A DNA stretch of 64,000 nucleotides, from positions 2,500,866-2,564,865 of the forward strand of contig WARS01000044.1 in assembly GCA_008933995.1 (NCBI GenBank), written 5' to 3'. This stretch comes from Datnioides undecimradiatus. Its lineage: Eukaryota > Chordata > Actinopteri > Lobotiformes > Datnioididae. The first letter of the stretch is position 1. Every line of letters begins with the position of its first letter. Shown here in pieces: positions 12,864-23,165 of the stretch. A program made the translations under genes and the position numbers. The notes under the pieces were generated by a model, which searched no databases, was not told where the DNA came from, and saw only the letters and a program-made list of their open reading frames with translations.

Positions 12864-15800
12864 TACGCACTCGCAGGTGATTCAAGTCAGACCTCTCCGT
12901 GTGAAGAACAGAGGCAGAACATTCTAGATCAGGTGGGCTGTATTCAGCCATGAATTTAAATTACGGCAAACACCCACATTCGCAGTGCCTCTGCAGACAC
13001 GCATCCTGCCAGGGATACTTGTATCCTCAAAGACTCCGAAACTGTATCTAATGAGGGGGACTCCCCGCTGTGTCACACGCAAACTCAAACACTGAAATGA
13101 GAAAACACAAAGGGAAGCAAGGAAAGGCACGGCAGGAGCAAAGGTTGATGCTGAAAACGTCTTGGCTCCAGCCAGCTCCATGACAGATGCAAGCTCCTCG
13201 AAAGAGAAAGCAATAAAGGAGAGAGAAGATGGGAGGACGAGGGAGGAAGGGGGAGGAGGAGTAAGTAGGAGACAGAGGCAAACAAAGAAATTGTGCTACT
13301 GTCAGGGGCTACAGGAAAAATGTGTACAACGGTCATTATTAAAATCAGAGAGAGAGAGGAGCAGATGGAAAGGGAGAGAGGTGAGGAGGAAGTAAAGGCT
13401 ATTTGCAAGGAAGTGGAGTCAAAAAGACAAAAAAAGGAGTTGGTCCATTCAAGGTCCAGCAAAAGATTAACTAAGTTGGTTTGAATTTTAACATTTATAC
13501 ACAACTCAACATAGTGGACAAACGGGTTTAAAATAGAGATCTGAACCTATTGGTTATCCAATAATAGCTGCAGGATATAGTTAGCAACCTTTTCCATCAC
13601 TGGTTCCCACATACCTCAAGAGTGAATAACACACAATCTGACAATGAGGGCTGGGGCCAACTACCTGGAAACATAAAGAAACAAACCTCTGGCTAAAAGC
13701 ATAATTTCCAGTTTCAGTTAATTTAGAGCTGTGGCAACTGAGTAAACTAAAAGTAAATTGACCTAAATTGTAAAATACTGTCCGTACTGACTAGCAGGAA
13801 GAGAACTTGACCTGTCAGTAGACAAGGCCTACAGGATATTAACTCAGTGTCTCTCTAAAGCCAGAGGTGGCTTAGGATTTAGGACTAAATTTAGACTTAA
13901 TGCCAAACCACCTCTGTAACACATCACTCACCTTTGACTTTTGCTTCAACAGACACATAGTTACACTTAACAAAGATGAAACCTGGTGGTCAAGATAGTA
14001 TAGCCAAAGAACATGAATTACAAACTAAATAATCTTTTCAAGGTGTGGTTTAAACTTGTGGGAAATTACCAAATATTTGCTAGTTTTAGCCTGCTCCTGT
14101 TGTCTCTTCCATATCATTTAAGGCTACTGCTAACACATATTTTCATTATTGATTAATCTGATGATTATTTTCTTGATTAACTGATTGTTTGGTGTATTAA
14201 TCTACATAAAATCATATAATTATAATATATAAAAAAATTATTTTGTGTCAAACAACAAAGGTTTGCTATAAAATAAGACAAGAAAATCAGTGAAGCTGGA
14301 AAAAGCATTTTTCACTTGAAAATTGATTGATGATTACTTCAGAAGTAGCAAATTGAACTTCTATCCAACAAGCAAGCAACTTGGCTATGTTACCTTGAGC
14401 AATCAGATCTTGTAATTTACATTCTTCACTATTTTTATAGATTACAGCATTAATCAGAAAAGGAACTAGTTATCTTGCACTCAACTTGTGTAAGTCAATT
14501 ATCTAGCCAGGACACAGTGTATTCTCCCTTTTCCTCCCTGAGTGTTATGCAAACCAAATCTCATGGAAGAAGTTGCCAGGTGGAAAGGCATGAGCAGAGT
14601 ATTAGGTATGTAATCTCCACCTTTATTGCCGGGCATGGCATTATGACAGCGGTTCAAAGCAATCTCTGGTACACATGCCTCATTAAAGTCATCACCTCAG
14701 CGTTCTGGTGCCCTCGTTCCCTGTGCCAGCAAAGCAGCATTCCCAAGCAGGGAGTTCCTCTCTGCAGTCATCCTCCTATTCCTAGACAGTGTTCAACAGG
14801 GTGGCTATGCAAATATGATTTCTGAACATGCATGGCTCTGGTTTAGAGTTTCTTTGCCATATAAAAGCAACTATGAGGAAATTAGATCTGGGTGATATTA
14901 TTGGTTCAATTTCTGACCTGCAATGCAACAACTACAAGCAGCCTGTGCCAGGCGTTCATAATGAAGCATCAGCAGGCTGTAGGTCAAACCCCCCAAGTAC
15001 TACTCTATTAGCCTCTGTGTTTTGGCCCCCCTGTGTTACACACAACAGCTTGTTTCTCACCATACACTGGTTCTCATCTGCTTTTAAGAAGCTTACAGCT
15101 CTGTTGAGAAATCCACTGATATGGTTACACACATCAGCACCACTACCACCTTCTGTTCTCATTCACTTACACGCAGACATGTGTACATACTACAGACAAG
15201 CTCACAGTGGCTGAACACCTGACAGGGAATGTCAAGTACCATCAAGTCAAACCTCAAAGAATCTCAACAATGGGTGAATGATGTTTCAGATAAACAGCGT
15301 ACAAGACTGGCTGGATGGGAGCTTATTTAAGGTTCGTACTCAACTGCAAAAAAAAACAAAACAAAAAAAACAACCCACTGACACAGCAAAACATGATAAT
15401 TATTGTATCTCAGTTACTGAACAGGAATGATGGTAGTAGGTAGACTATGTGTACTCAAGTATTTCACTTAGGTTTCCATGAATATTAATGAATTATTATA
15501 TGCAACTTTATACTATAAATTCACTACAATTCAGAGGCAGATGTTGTAGCTATAGCAATTATTTGAGGGCTGTAACTACAAGAGTAGTGAAACTTCACCT
15601 TGTAGATTTGCATCAACCTGCTACAACATAGAATGCTATGCACAAAGCAATGCCTTACTAATAATGTCCAGTAATATAATATAACACTGGCAGGGATCAT
15701 CCTGACTTGATAATAAGGTTACTTGTGATACTTGTTTTGATGGCTTGTTGCTAACACTTTTACTTGTAAAGTATTTTTATAGCTTGAGGTGTTCCTATTT

Positions 15801-16516
15801 TTACTTGAGTAAAGAATCTGAATACTTCTTCCACCTAAAAGAGCTCTAAACCTATGAAAGGTGTGTGTTTACCACTTTTCCTGCAAAAAATATAAAGAGG
15901 TTGTGGGCGGAACGCAATCATTTATGGTAATATCCTATATTATGACTGACTCTTGAACGCAGTGCCATCTGTAGTGTGCCAGTGACTCTCAGACGGCAAC
16001 CCAAACCTCCCGTGGCACCTGTCATTCACAGGTACCACAGGAGGTGTCACAGGTTTTGCAGTGATGATGACTAATTGAATGCTGCTGCTTACACCGCCTG
16101 TATTTACAACATTGCTCTCCATCTGCAGACCCAGTCTCCCCCTCCCCTCCCTCCCTCCCCAATCCTCAATGCCTGTAACCTCAGGCGACAGTGCCAGCCA
16201 GCCTCGGCCCTGATATATTGACTATCCTCAGCCACAGCCCTCCTGTCCCGCAGTCTTCAGCTCCATGTTTGTCGCTGTCTACTGGTGCGGCAGGACAATA
16301 ACAGGATTTCGGATTACCGTTGACCAACAAAACGCCTCAGCTCCCGACTGCATGTAAAATTAGGAGCTCGGTCGACCACACGCACACTCAAACACACGTA
16401 CACACTTTGCTTATACAAGCCCACGACTCCCACGTCTACTAGAAACAAACAGTTTAACCGTTGCTGGTCCACTCCCTCTGTCATACCTCGAACCGGCCCT
16501 TGGTGATACCGTTCAT
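3186..16516 (-). CDS. fbxl2: F-box and leucine-rich repeat protein 2 (FBXL2), 14 coding exons
   Basis: Substrate-receptor subunit of an SCF (SKP1-CUL1-F-box) E3 ubiquitin ligase. Coding exons in transcript order: 16516-16487, 11786-11725, 8575-8521, 7803-7729, 7480-7386, 6852-6688, 6446-6320, 5563-5489, 5375-5245, 4790-4730, 4615-4571, 4390-4334, 4223-4011, 3293-3186. They total 1299 nt (432 aa plus stop) with every junction in phase and GT-AG ends. The F-box is near residues 24-69 (LPKELLLRIFSYLDVVTLCR). Cysteine-containing LRRs (CxxITD, CPxLxxL) fill the rest. The C-terminus is Cys-Ile-Ile-Leu, a CaaX box ending in Leu, which fits geranylgeranylation and membrane anchoring as known for mammalian FBXL2. 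The start ATG is in a 10-residue exon 4.7 kb upstream of exon 2. Residues such as LEAARCSHVTDAGF and QQVTRAGIKRIR follow FBXL2 rather than its close paralogue FBXL20, although the N-terminal exon resembles the FBXL20 form. Confidence 0.95.
3403..3835 (+). repeat. palindromic teleost MITE-like repeat, intron 13 of fbxl2
   Basis: The left end reads GTAGTTTGACGTTTTGGGAAAT and the right end carries a decayed complement (AAAATGTTAAACTATTTG). The interior has the CAGCCAGCAG..AGCTTAG-type core and the GTGGTAGCAATAATCTCATCTAGCTCTC tail half. I recognise this as an abundant dispersed teleost repeat with inverted ends. Two further copies lie in this window at 36.8-37.0 and 44.9-45.3 kb. Confidence 0.65.
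7497..7545 (+). repeat. GA-rich low-complexity tract
   Basis: A run of AGAGA/GACAGA units lies about 15 bases upstream (in transcript sense) of the fbxl2 exon that begins at 7480. On the transcribed minus strand it is a CT-rich tract and so extends the polypyrimidine tract of that acceptor. Confidence 0.6.
11503..11529 (+). repeat. (AC)n microsatellite
   Basis: Uninterrupted CA dinucleotide run in fbxl2 intron 1-2 territory, about 200 bases downstream (minus strand) of coding exon 2. Confidence 0.95.
11661..11693 (+). repeat. (TG)n microsatellite
   Basis: Nearly pure TG run with one CG interruption, about 30 bases downstream (minus strand) of the fbxl2 exon 2 donor at 11724. On the transcript it is a CA-rich intronic tract close to the donor. 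Confidence 0.95.
12825..12859 (+). repeat. (AC)n microsatellite
   Basis: Pure AC run within the large first intron of fbxl2. Confidence 0.95.
14125..14345 (+). repeat. teleost dispersed repeat remnant (GATTAATC family)
   Basis: The stretch around ATTGATTAATCTGATGATTA and CTTGATTAACTGATTGTTTGG, followed by AAGCTGGAAAAAGCATTTTTCACTTG, matches a repeat common in teleost introns that ends with multiple GATTAATC-like words. It is decayed and has no coding capacity. A shorter remnant of the same family is at about 25335-25440. Confidence 0.5.
15440..15838 (+). repeat. teleost dispersed repeat remnant (ACTCAAGTA family)
   Basis: Words such as GTACTCAAGTATTTCAC at the left, and TACTTGAGTAAAGAATCTGAATACTTCTTCCACC at the right (shown as separate words in the sequence), mark a repeat found throughout teleost genomes. 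Related remnants are at 18617-18957 and 22085-22165. Confidence 0.5.
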
Positions 16517-17230
16517 GTCTGCGGCGGCACGTCCCTGCTAAAAACCGCACACACGCGCCAGTCGAGTCGTTTGACGAGCGCCGTTATTGTTTTTGTCGCC
16601 GTTTTATTTTTGGTCGGCCAGAGTGTAGGAGCCGAGCTGGAGCTGGGTCCTCACACCCTCCTCCCCTCGCTGACCCAGCCGTCAGCGAGGCTCCTGTCTC
16701 CGGGTCAGTGAGGTGGTGCTGGTGAGGGTGGTGACGGTCCGGGGCGGCCAGTGGTAACGTTAACGGTCGTTGTCTCGGAGACCGACGGCTCCCCAGCCCG
16801 TCTCATCACAGGGCTACCAAAATAACAATAATAACATGGACGGTCTGTCAAGTGACTTCACTTCCGCCTCTCCCTTCATCGCTCCAGCGCGAGTCAGCTG
16901 TCTCGCGAATCTCCCGAAGTGCGCTAAAAGCAGGCGGGAAACGCCACATTAACGTCCGCTTTCACCTCTCGTGTCACATCCCTTGCATCAAACGCACGTA
17001 TGGCGACTGACATGGACGTTTTTCCTCAATGTTTTCTGTTTACTTGCGGAGAAGGGGGAGGGCCTATGTGACGTCATTGCTGCGGGAAAAGCACGCGTGG
17101 TCGATTTGTTTTGATTGTGGGGTCTTGCAGAGATTTGGAGATGTAACGACACGAGGTCTCTTTCGACCGCACCCGCCGTGCCGGTCACGGTTACACTGGC
17201 ACCCAGACGTGACCTGACACGAACCCGCAG
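16517..17230 (-). promoter_or_regulatory. fbxl2: fbxl2 CpG-rich promoter and 5' UTR region
   Basis: CG dinucleotides become frequent from about 16.3 to 17.25 kb around and upstream of the fbxl2 start codon, in contrast to flanking AT-rich DNA. This is the pattern of a CpG-island promoter. No TATA box is seen at a useful distance. A perfect palindromic cAMP-response element TGACGTCA lies at 17069-17076, about 550 bases upstream of the ATG. The start codon context on the minus strand is GCAGACATGA, with a purine at -3. Confidence 0.6.
17069..17076. promoter_or_regulatory. palindromic CRE (TGACGTCA)
   Basis: Perfect 8-base CREB/ATF consensus inside the CpG-rich upstream region of fbxl2. Function is inferred from sequence and position only. 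Confidence 0.5.
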
Positions 17231-18616
17231 GTCTGGTGAAAGGAAGGAAACACTCGTATCTGTGAACGCCTAATCCTGGATCCAAGACTTTCTCTGCATT
17301 AGAGATGTGTAACACCGTCACATTAAGGCTTCAAGCTGCAGACGGACACGCACACCCAAAACAACTTGGAGGGACTTGGGCTGTCAATCCTGCATTATGT
17401 AAACTGTTTATCAACAGTTATGGAGGAAGTAACCACTGCTTTACTGAAATAGCAATAGACAAATGAAAAATAATCCAATGCTGCATTTTAGTAGTGTAGA
17501 GAATTAGCCTATAAACAGCAAAATGCACTTAAATTAAAAGTACAAAGTAAAGTACTAATTATGACAAATGGCCCCTTTCATAAAGTATATGTATTGTAAG
17601 ATTATTTTCACTAATACATCAATGTGTGAGAAACATTTTTGCTGACAATGTTTTAAGTAGCTCAACCTAAGTACTGTAAAATGTTTGGCATTTGGCAAGA
17701 CATTTCAGTCTGACTTGATCCTTGAAAACGTGTTTCACAAACTGCACACATAATAAATATTCCTCAAGCATGTTTTAATTTTATATATAATCATACGTTT
17801 TGGCCTATATGAAAAATAAACTGCAAAATATTGATAATCAATACTGAAAATCAACTAAGTCGCTATCTAATAGAGGTAAATTTATCTCCTTCAAAAATGT
17901 AATGTAATGAGTACAGTACTTTGGTAAATGTACTAAATGTACATTCAGTAGGTATTGAATTGAGATATGAGGGCAAAACACCACAGTAGTTACAGTCTGC
18001 AGACCTTAACATGTAAACTGTCTGTAAACATCATTTTTCTGTTGTTGACACAGTTATGATTGTGAGGTACATGCACTTTAATTGAAGAATTATTTGACAG
18101 GTATAGCAACTCTGCATTTGATTGAAATATTTTCATCGTAGTGTCAGATTTGTTTATAAGAAGTCAAATAATGACAGTAGCATTACCATATTGTGATATT
18201 GTGGGTTGTAAATTAGGCTGGCAAACCAGACAAATGCAGTTAGATTTACCTCCACCTTATCTATGACAACTATAAGTGTAACAATGAAAGGGTCTAATGT
18301 GGATAATAATGGGGTTTTTTTTTACATTTAAACGTATTTTTCTGATATTACTTTGTAGACTAGGAAAGATATTGAATGTAGTTCGCAGATATTACTACTT
18401 CTTGCACAAGGTTTTGTAGACAGGGCTGCAGACAGACTTTAGTGTGAGTTACACATCCAGAATAAAATATCTTCACAGTCGTTCTCAACAGACACAGCTA
18501 GAGGGCGATCTCATGCAGCAAGCCTAATCTGAGATCATCCTGTACTGTATAGGTACAACAAGGGGATGATCAGTCATAAACAATGTTTACTCCTTTGTAC
18601 TGCAATAACTGACACA

Positions 18617-18957
18617 GTGGTGAAATGCAACAAAGTACATTCACTCAAGGATATACTGTACCTTTTACTTTACATTTACATACAAAGCACATACAGAGTA
18701 AAGGGTGATGCAATCAAACAGGATGTAAATTTAGTTCCATCTAGACCATTTAAATGCTGCTTACAAGTTAAGGCATCAGTAATCTTAGCCCATTAATCAG
18801 TGGTAAAGCAGATTTTATATTTCTTACTCAAGTAAAGGTAATCATAGTGCCGTAAAACTGTTTAGTACAATATTTCCCACTAAGGTATAGTCGTGAAGAA
18901 GTGTAAAACTGCATTAACTGTACAGTAAAGTACTAGTTCCTCAGATTTGTGCACCAC
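18617..18957 (+). repeat. teleost dispersed repeat remnant (ACTCAAGTA family)
   Basis: It begins with GTGGTGAAATGCAACAAAGTAC and contains CTCAAGTAAAGGTAATCAT and ACAGTAAAGTACTAGTTCC, words typical of an abundant teleost repeat. It is decayed and non-coding. Confidence 0.5.
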
Positions 18958-20803
18958 TTACTTACTTAATAATGCACTCAAATTGAAGTCTGGAGGATGC
19001 ACTGCTGTTTTTTTTAAAGAAAAAGATCTAACTGCTTCCTCCGCCGTTGAAGACAGGACAGAGTAGAGCAGACACATTAAAAACAGCAAGTTTTTGTACC
19101 CACCTCAGACACCCAGTGCCACAAGTTTCATGTATGTTAATGAGCTTTTTTCACAGCAGACATTTTGACATGAAAACAGTTGAATGAACAATCACTGCCT
19201 TCTGCAGAACTGCTTCACTCTCAGGGTCCTGGTTGCGCATGCTGTCTCATTGTCACACTGTCATGGCTGACTGAGACACTAAGCATCAGTAATGTTATCA
19301 GTAACAAATTTATGCCATAACACGTTCTTAAACGCCAACGTGGGCATAAGGCATAAGGCACATTCTGGCTCTCACTACTGCTCTCATGGACGACACTTTG
19401 ACTTGTGCAACACAGGTGTAACTAATAACATTACCGATGGATGTATTTTCAGGTTTCAGTGCTCTGATTTAGTGGCACACTCAACAGATAGTCTGGCTGT
19501 TGCTGACAGTCTCTGCCAGTTGGGTCTATCAGAACCTGTCAGGCTGCATACAAACCCCACAGTCTTCACCATACTGGCAAACTTTAATCATAACCATTGC
19601 CAAAATCTTAACCATTTGACTGGTTGAGCTTGTCAGCGGGAGGTATGCAGCCTGACAGCATGATCACTGCCACTGGTCTTTTACTAAAGGATTTTTAGCC
19701 CTCCGACAACTGATAAATGTCCCATATGATATTTAGAAATGTGTGTAATTGTTATGCTGAGAGAGAGAAAAATCAGAAATCAACAGAAATGTCAGGCTTA
19801 TTTCTGGGATTTATTTGGACCAACATGTACACTAAAAAAATCATCACCCATATTTTTTCAGCAATGCTGCAGGCAACGACCATAAAAGTCTCAGTGGCAT
19901 TATGTCTTTCTTTTATTATATTGGTGGAAATAAGAAAAAGAAAAAAGAAAAAAACACAGTCATGTGACAGTTGTAGTCATTAACAGACATATCAATTACT
20001 GATTTCAGTGACTCTATTAGTGTACACACTGTATTATTCCACAGCATAAATATGGAACAGAGACGACCTGGATAGAGGAAACTCTTTGGGCATTTACTGT
20101 GGCATGAACACATACATTTTATGATGCCTATGCTAAGATGTGTCCTTTCATCTCCATTTTAAGTGGTTGTGCCACCCCATCTGACTGCAGCACATGGTAA
20201 TTAACAATCCCTCATCAGAAGTCAAATTAATTATCTCAGCTCTTTGAATAGCATCATGGCCTTCTCATCCCGACACTACCGTGGCTGGCAGCTCTGTGTT
20301 GAATGTGTCCTGATGATCGCAGTGACTCCACTGGTGTCAAGCAAGGACATCATTGTTAAACAGCTCAGCTGTTATGTTTATGAAGGCAACAGGGATTTAA
20401 CTTACGTTCTGTGCTTAATACAATACATTCAAAGTCATATTTGGGGTTTGGCCTTTTTCTCCTAAATATCTGATTTTCTTTTTATTTGTAATAGGCTTTT
20501 TGTTTATTTCATAGCAATCTGTTATCTTTACTGTGCCTGTCTATGAGTATTTATCCTGTCCCCATGATTTAAGAGTGCTATAAAAATACAGATTATCAGA
20601 CATGCTTGTAAACACATAGGTTCAGTATGTATAATCTTAAACCATTTATCTCAAATCTGCTTTTGAGGCATTGCTTTATGCCCTCAACTAGAACAAACTC
20701 TGTGAAGACCCACTGGTTTATTTATGAAATGCATTGTCACATGGATGAAAACAAGGCTGTTTTCCTTGGCTTGTGAATGGTGGAGATACCAGGTTTTCAA
20801 AGG

Positions 20804-20814
20804 ACACACACACA

Positions 20815-20874
<60 letters not shown>
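20804..20874 (+). repeat. (AC)n microsatellite
   Basis: About 70 bases of CA repeat with one TA interruption. It creates spurious poly-His/Thr open frames. Confidence 0.95.
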
Positions 20875-20875
<1 letters not shown>

Positions 20876-22739
20876 CAATCATCTCTCTCAAAACCAATTT
20901 TCACTGCAAGCAGCTTCAACTCTCTGCTTTCAAAGCTGTTCCTGTTTTTCTGGACCTCCACTCCTCATGGAGGTTTAAGGAGGCTGTTGCCATGGAGACA
21001 AAGCCATACCTCCCCTCTGTGCCTGGGCTGTACCAGTATGACCAATGATTTCCTCTGAGTCAACCAAACACCTGCACTACACCTCATTTTGACAGCACAT
21101 GTCTCATATGGGAAGTCACTGGTCTCACACATACTCAGAGCAATCTTGTGGTTGATGTGTGGTTGGTGTGTGTGTGTGTGTTTACTTCCACAGCACAGAT
21201 TGTCTAATGGGTGTGTACTGGAGGCCCTGTGAAATTGCACACCTGTGTGAAGTCTGGATATGTGTCTGTCCCTGAACAGAGCCCCCACCCCACCCCCCAA
21301 AATGGGCACCTGCAACAAACACAATTCTCACCAGCCTCTCTGAGATGGTGCAGGTGTGAATCACCGTCTCTCTCCTCCTCATCATCCTTCTCCCTTCTAC
21401 TGTACGACCCTTACCCCTTCCAGAAATAGCCCAATGTACATGAGTCAGGATCCGGGCCCACCTAGAACACATTCCAGCCATCTGAACAGGAAGTTAAAGT
21501 GTGACAGGTGTAATGGAAAAACATCAGAGGGGGATTTAAAGCCACAATGCAGCTGCACCATGAGTGACTCCACTGGGGCAGGGGGACCATGAAGAATTAT
21601 GAAAATGGAAAAGGTGGGAAGTGACAGAAAGAAATATAGAGAGATGACGAGTAAGTGTGAACTAAAGGTGTCTCTCCTTAGGGAAATTCTGTATCATTGT
21701 TTTTCTGTTTTTTGTATCATCTCAATAATTTTTCTCATTTTAAATCCTGAATTTGTTTGCATTTGATGCATCTGCACACACATACACACATGCACTACTT
21801 CCTGTCCTGTCCTCATTTAAAATGTGTTCTAGAATAAATGAACAGTAAATGAATCAAAGCAGAAATGGTTCCAGTATTTCAGATGTGAGGCATTACTGCT
21901 TTTCTTTGCCTTAAATTACAGAAAAGTATTTAATTTTCAGGTTTGGACTATTGAAAAATTGCCTGAAAAAATAAACAACTGAGATGTCAATCTGGCCTCA
22001 GTAAAATTATATTGGCTTACTAATATAATAACTAAAATAAATCATTTTGCTACTTTTCATTTTTAGTAAAACTGTCAGTGCGATCCCTTTCTTGTAATGG
22101 AGTATTTTTACTCCTGGTGGTAGTGCTACTACCTTCAGGATCTGGATGCTTCTTCCACAAACAGATTCTACTAAAAAAAAACATGTTTTAAAAAAACATC
22201 ATATCAACTTATACTATATCATATTCCATGAGTTGTTTATGTACATGCTTGTGTTTGTAGGCAAGTTATGTTGGCATATGTCCACACAGTAATTACTTTT
22301 AGTGTCTGTGTGTAGTGGTTTTATAGGAGATCATGTTGCTTTAGGTTTCACAGTGTGGATCTTGTACACAGGCTACTGGTCCTTTGTGGGTTTGTTATCT
22401 TCACCTGCAGGCTGAATGATACAATGCCTGTGAGCTGTCAATGGGCTATGGTCATCTATCTTTATCTATCTTACCAAATGTGACACACAGACAGTGACCA
22501 ATAGAAGAAAATTTGGCCTGGCGGAGGGGATGATAAACCTTAATTAAGATTTTAATGTTCAAAGCATCAGCTCCATTTGGGTGCACTGAACTGAGGTTAT
22601 TAGCCACTGGGTGTTAAATTGTCTTAAAACAGCAATGCGCTGCCTCTATGTCATTGTTCAACACAAATACACATCTGCTTACATCCTGAACTTTTACATA
22701 ATGCTTTCATGCCCTGCCAGCCCACAAGTAATGAGCGGG

Positions 22740-23165
22740 CAGAGCAACAAATGCTCAGGGACACTTCAGCAGCACCTTTTTTCGATTCCCCCCTCCTCTT
22801 TCCCTGTAAAGGAGCAATCCGACAGTCTATCTATCCACCCTCAAGAGTTTGAGCCGTGACGTATTTACTGACACTAACGCGCCACTTTTCACACCGGTGC
22901 TCCATCTGCTTGCGAGGGCGACTACTTGGAGGAGATAAACTGAGCCTCGCTCTTGAGCCGCTCTGAGCGTTTTCTTTCCGTCATCACTTGACAACAAGCT
23001 TACCTTCCTCCTGCTCAGTCCACCTCTGGCCACCAGGAGGGAAATAGCGCGACTTCGCTCTCCACTGGCTGTTTGAAGTGCAGGACTGTGAACACAGAAC
23101 GCTTGGAAGTTTTTACACACGCTTTCCAACATAAAAAGTGAGATTTAGACTGCAGCCGTAAGAAG
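22740..23165 (+). promoter_or_regulatory. susd5: susd5 promoter and 5' UTR region
   Basis: CG content and CpG frequency rise from about 22.85 to 23.1 kb immediately upstream of the susd5 ATG. No TATA box is seen at a typical position relative to a defined start. The assignment rests on position and base composition only. Confidence 0.4.

Larger units (their letters stand above)
17231..22740. other. fbxl2-susd5 intergenic region
   Basis: This is the spacer between the divergent fbxl2 and susd5 promoters. It is AT-rich, has no open frame with splice or family support, and holds a (CA)n run at 20804-20874 and decayed teleost repeats at 18.6-18.96 and 22.1 kb. I see nothing else in it. Confidence 0.6.

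Noticed and set aside
14828-15214. 128-codon plus-strand open frame in fbxl2 intron 1
   Set aside because: No recognisable domain, no conserved motifs and no splice sites. Typical chance frame.
3186-16516. Identification as fbxl20
   Set aside because: LRR residues and the CRTAP-SUSD5 neighbourhood fit FBXL2. Only the first exon is FBXL20-like.
19292-19627. 111-codon open frame in the fbxl2-susd5 spacer
   Set aside because: No family resemblance and no promoter or splice signals. Composition is unremarkable.
20777-21058. Open frames rich in Thr-His or Cys-Val across CA/GT runs (also near 27.1, 55.4, 57.5 and 58.0 kb)
   Set aside because: They are products of translating dinucleotide microsatellites.
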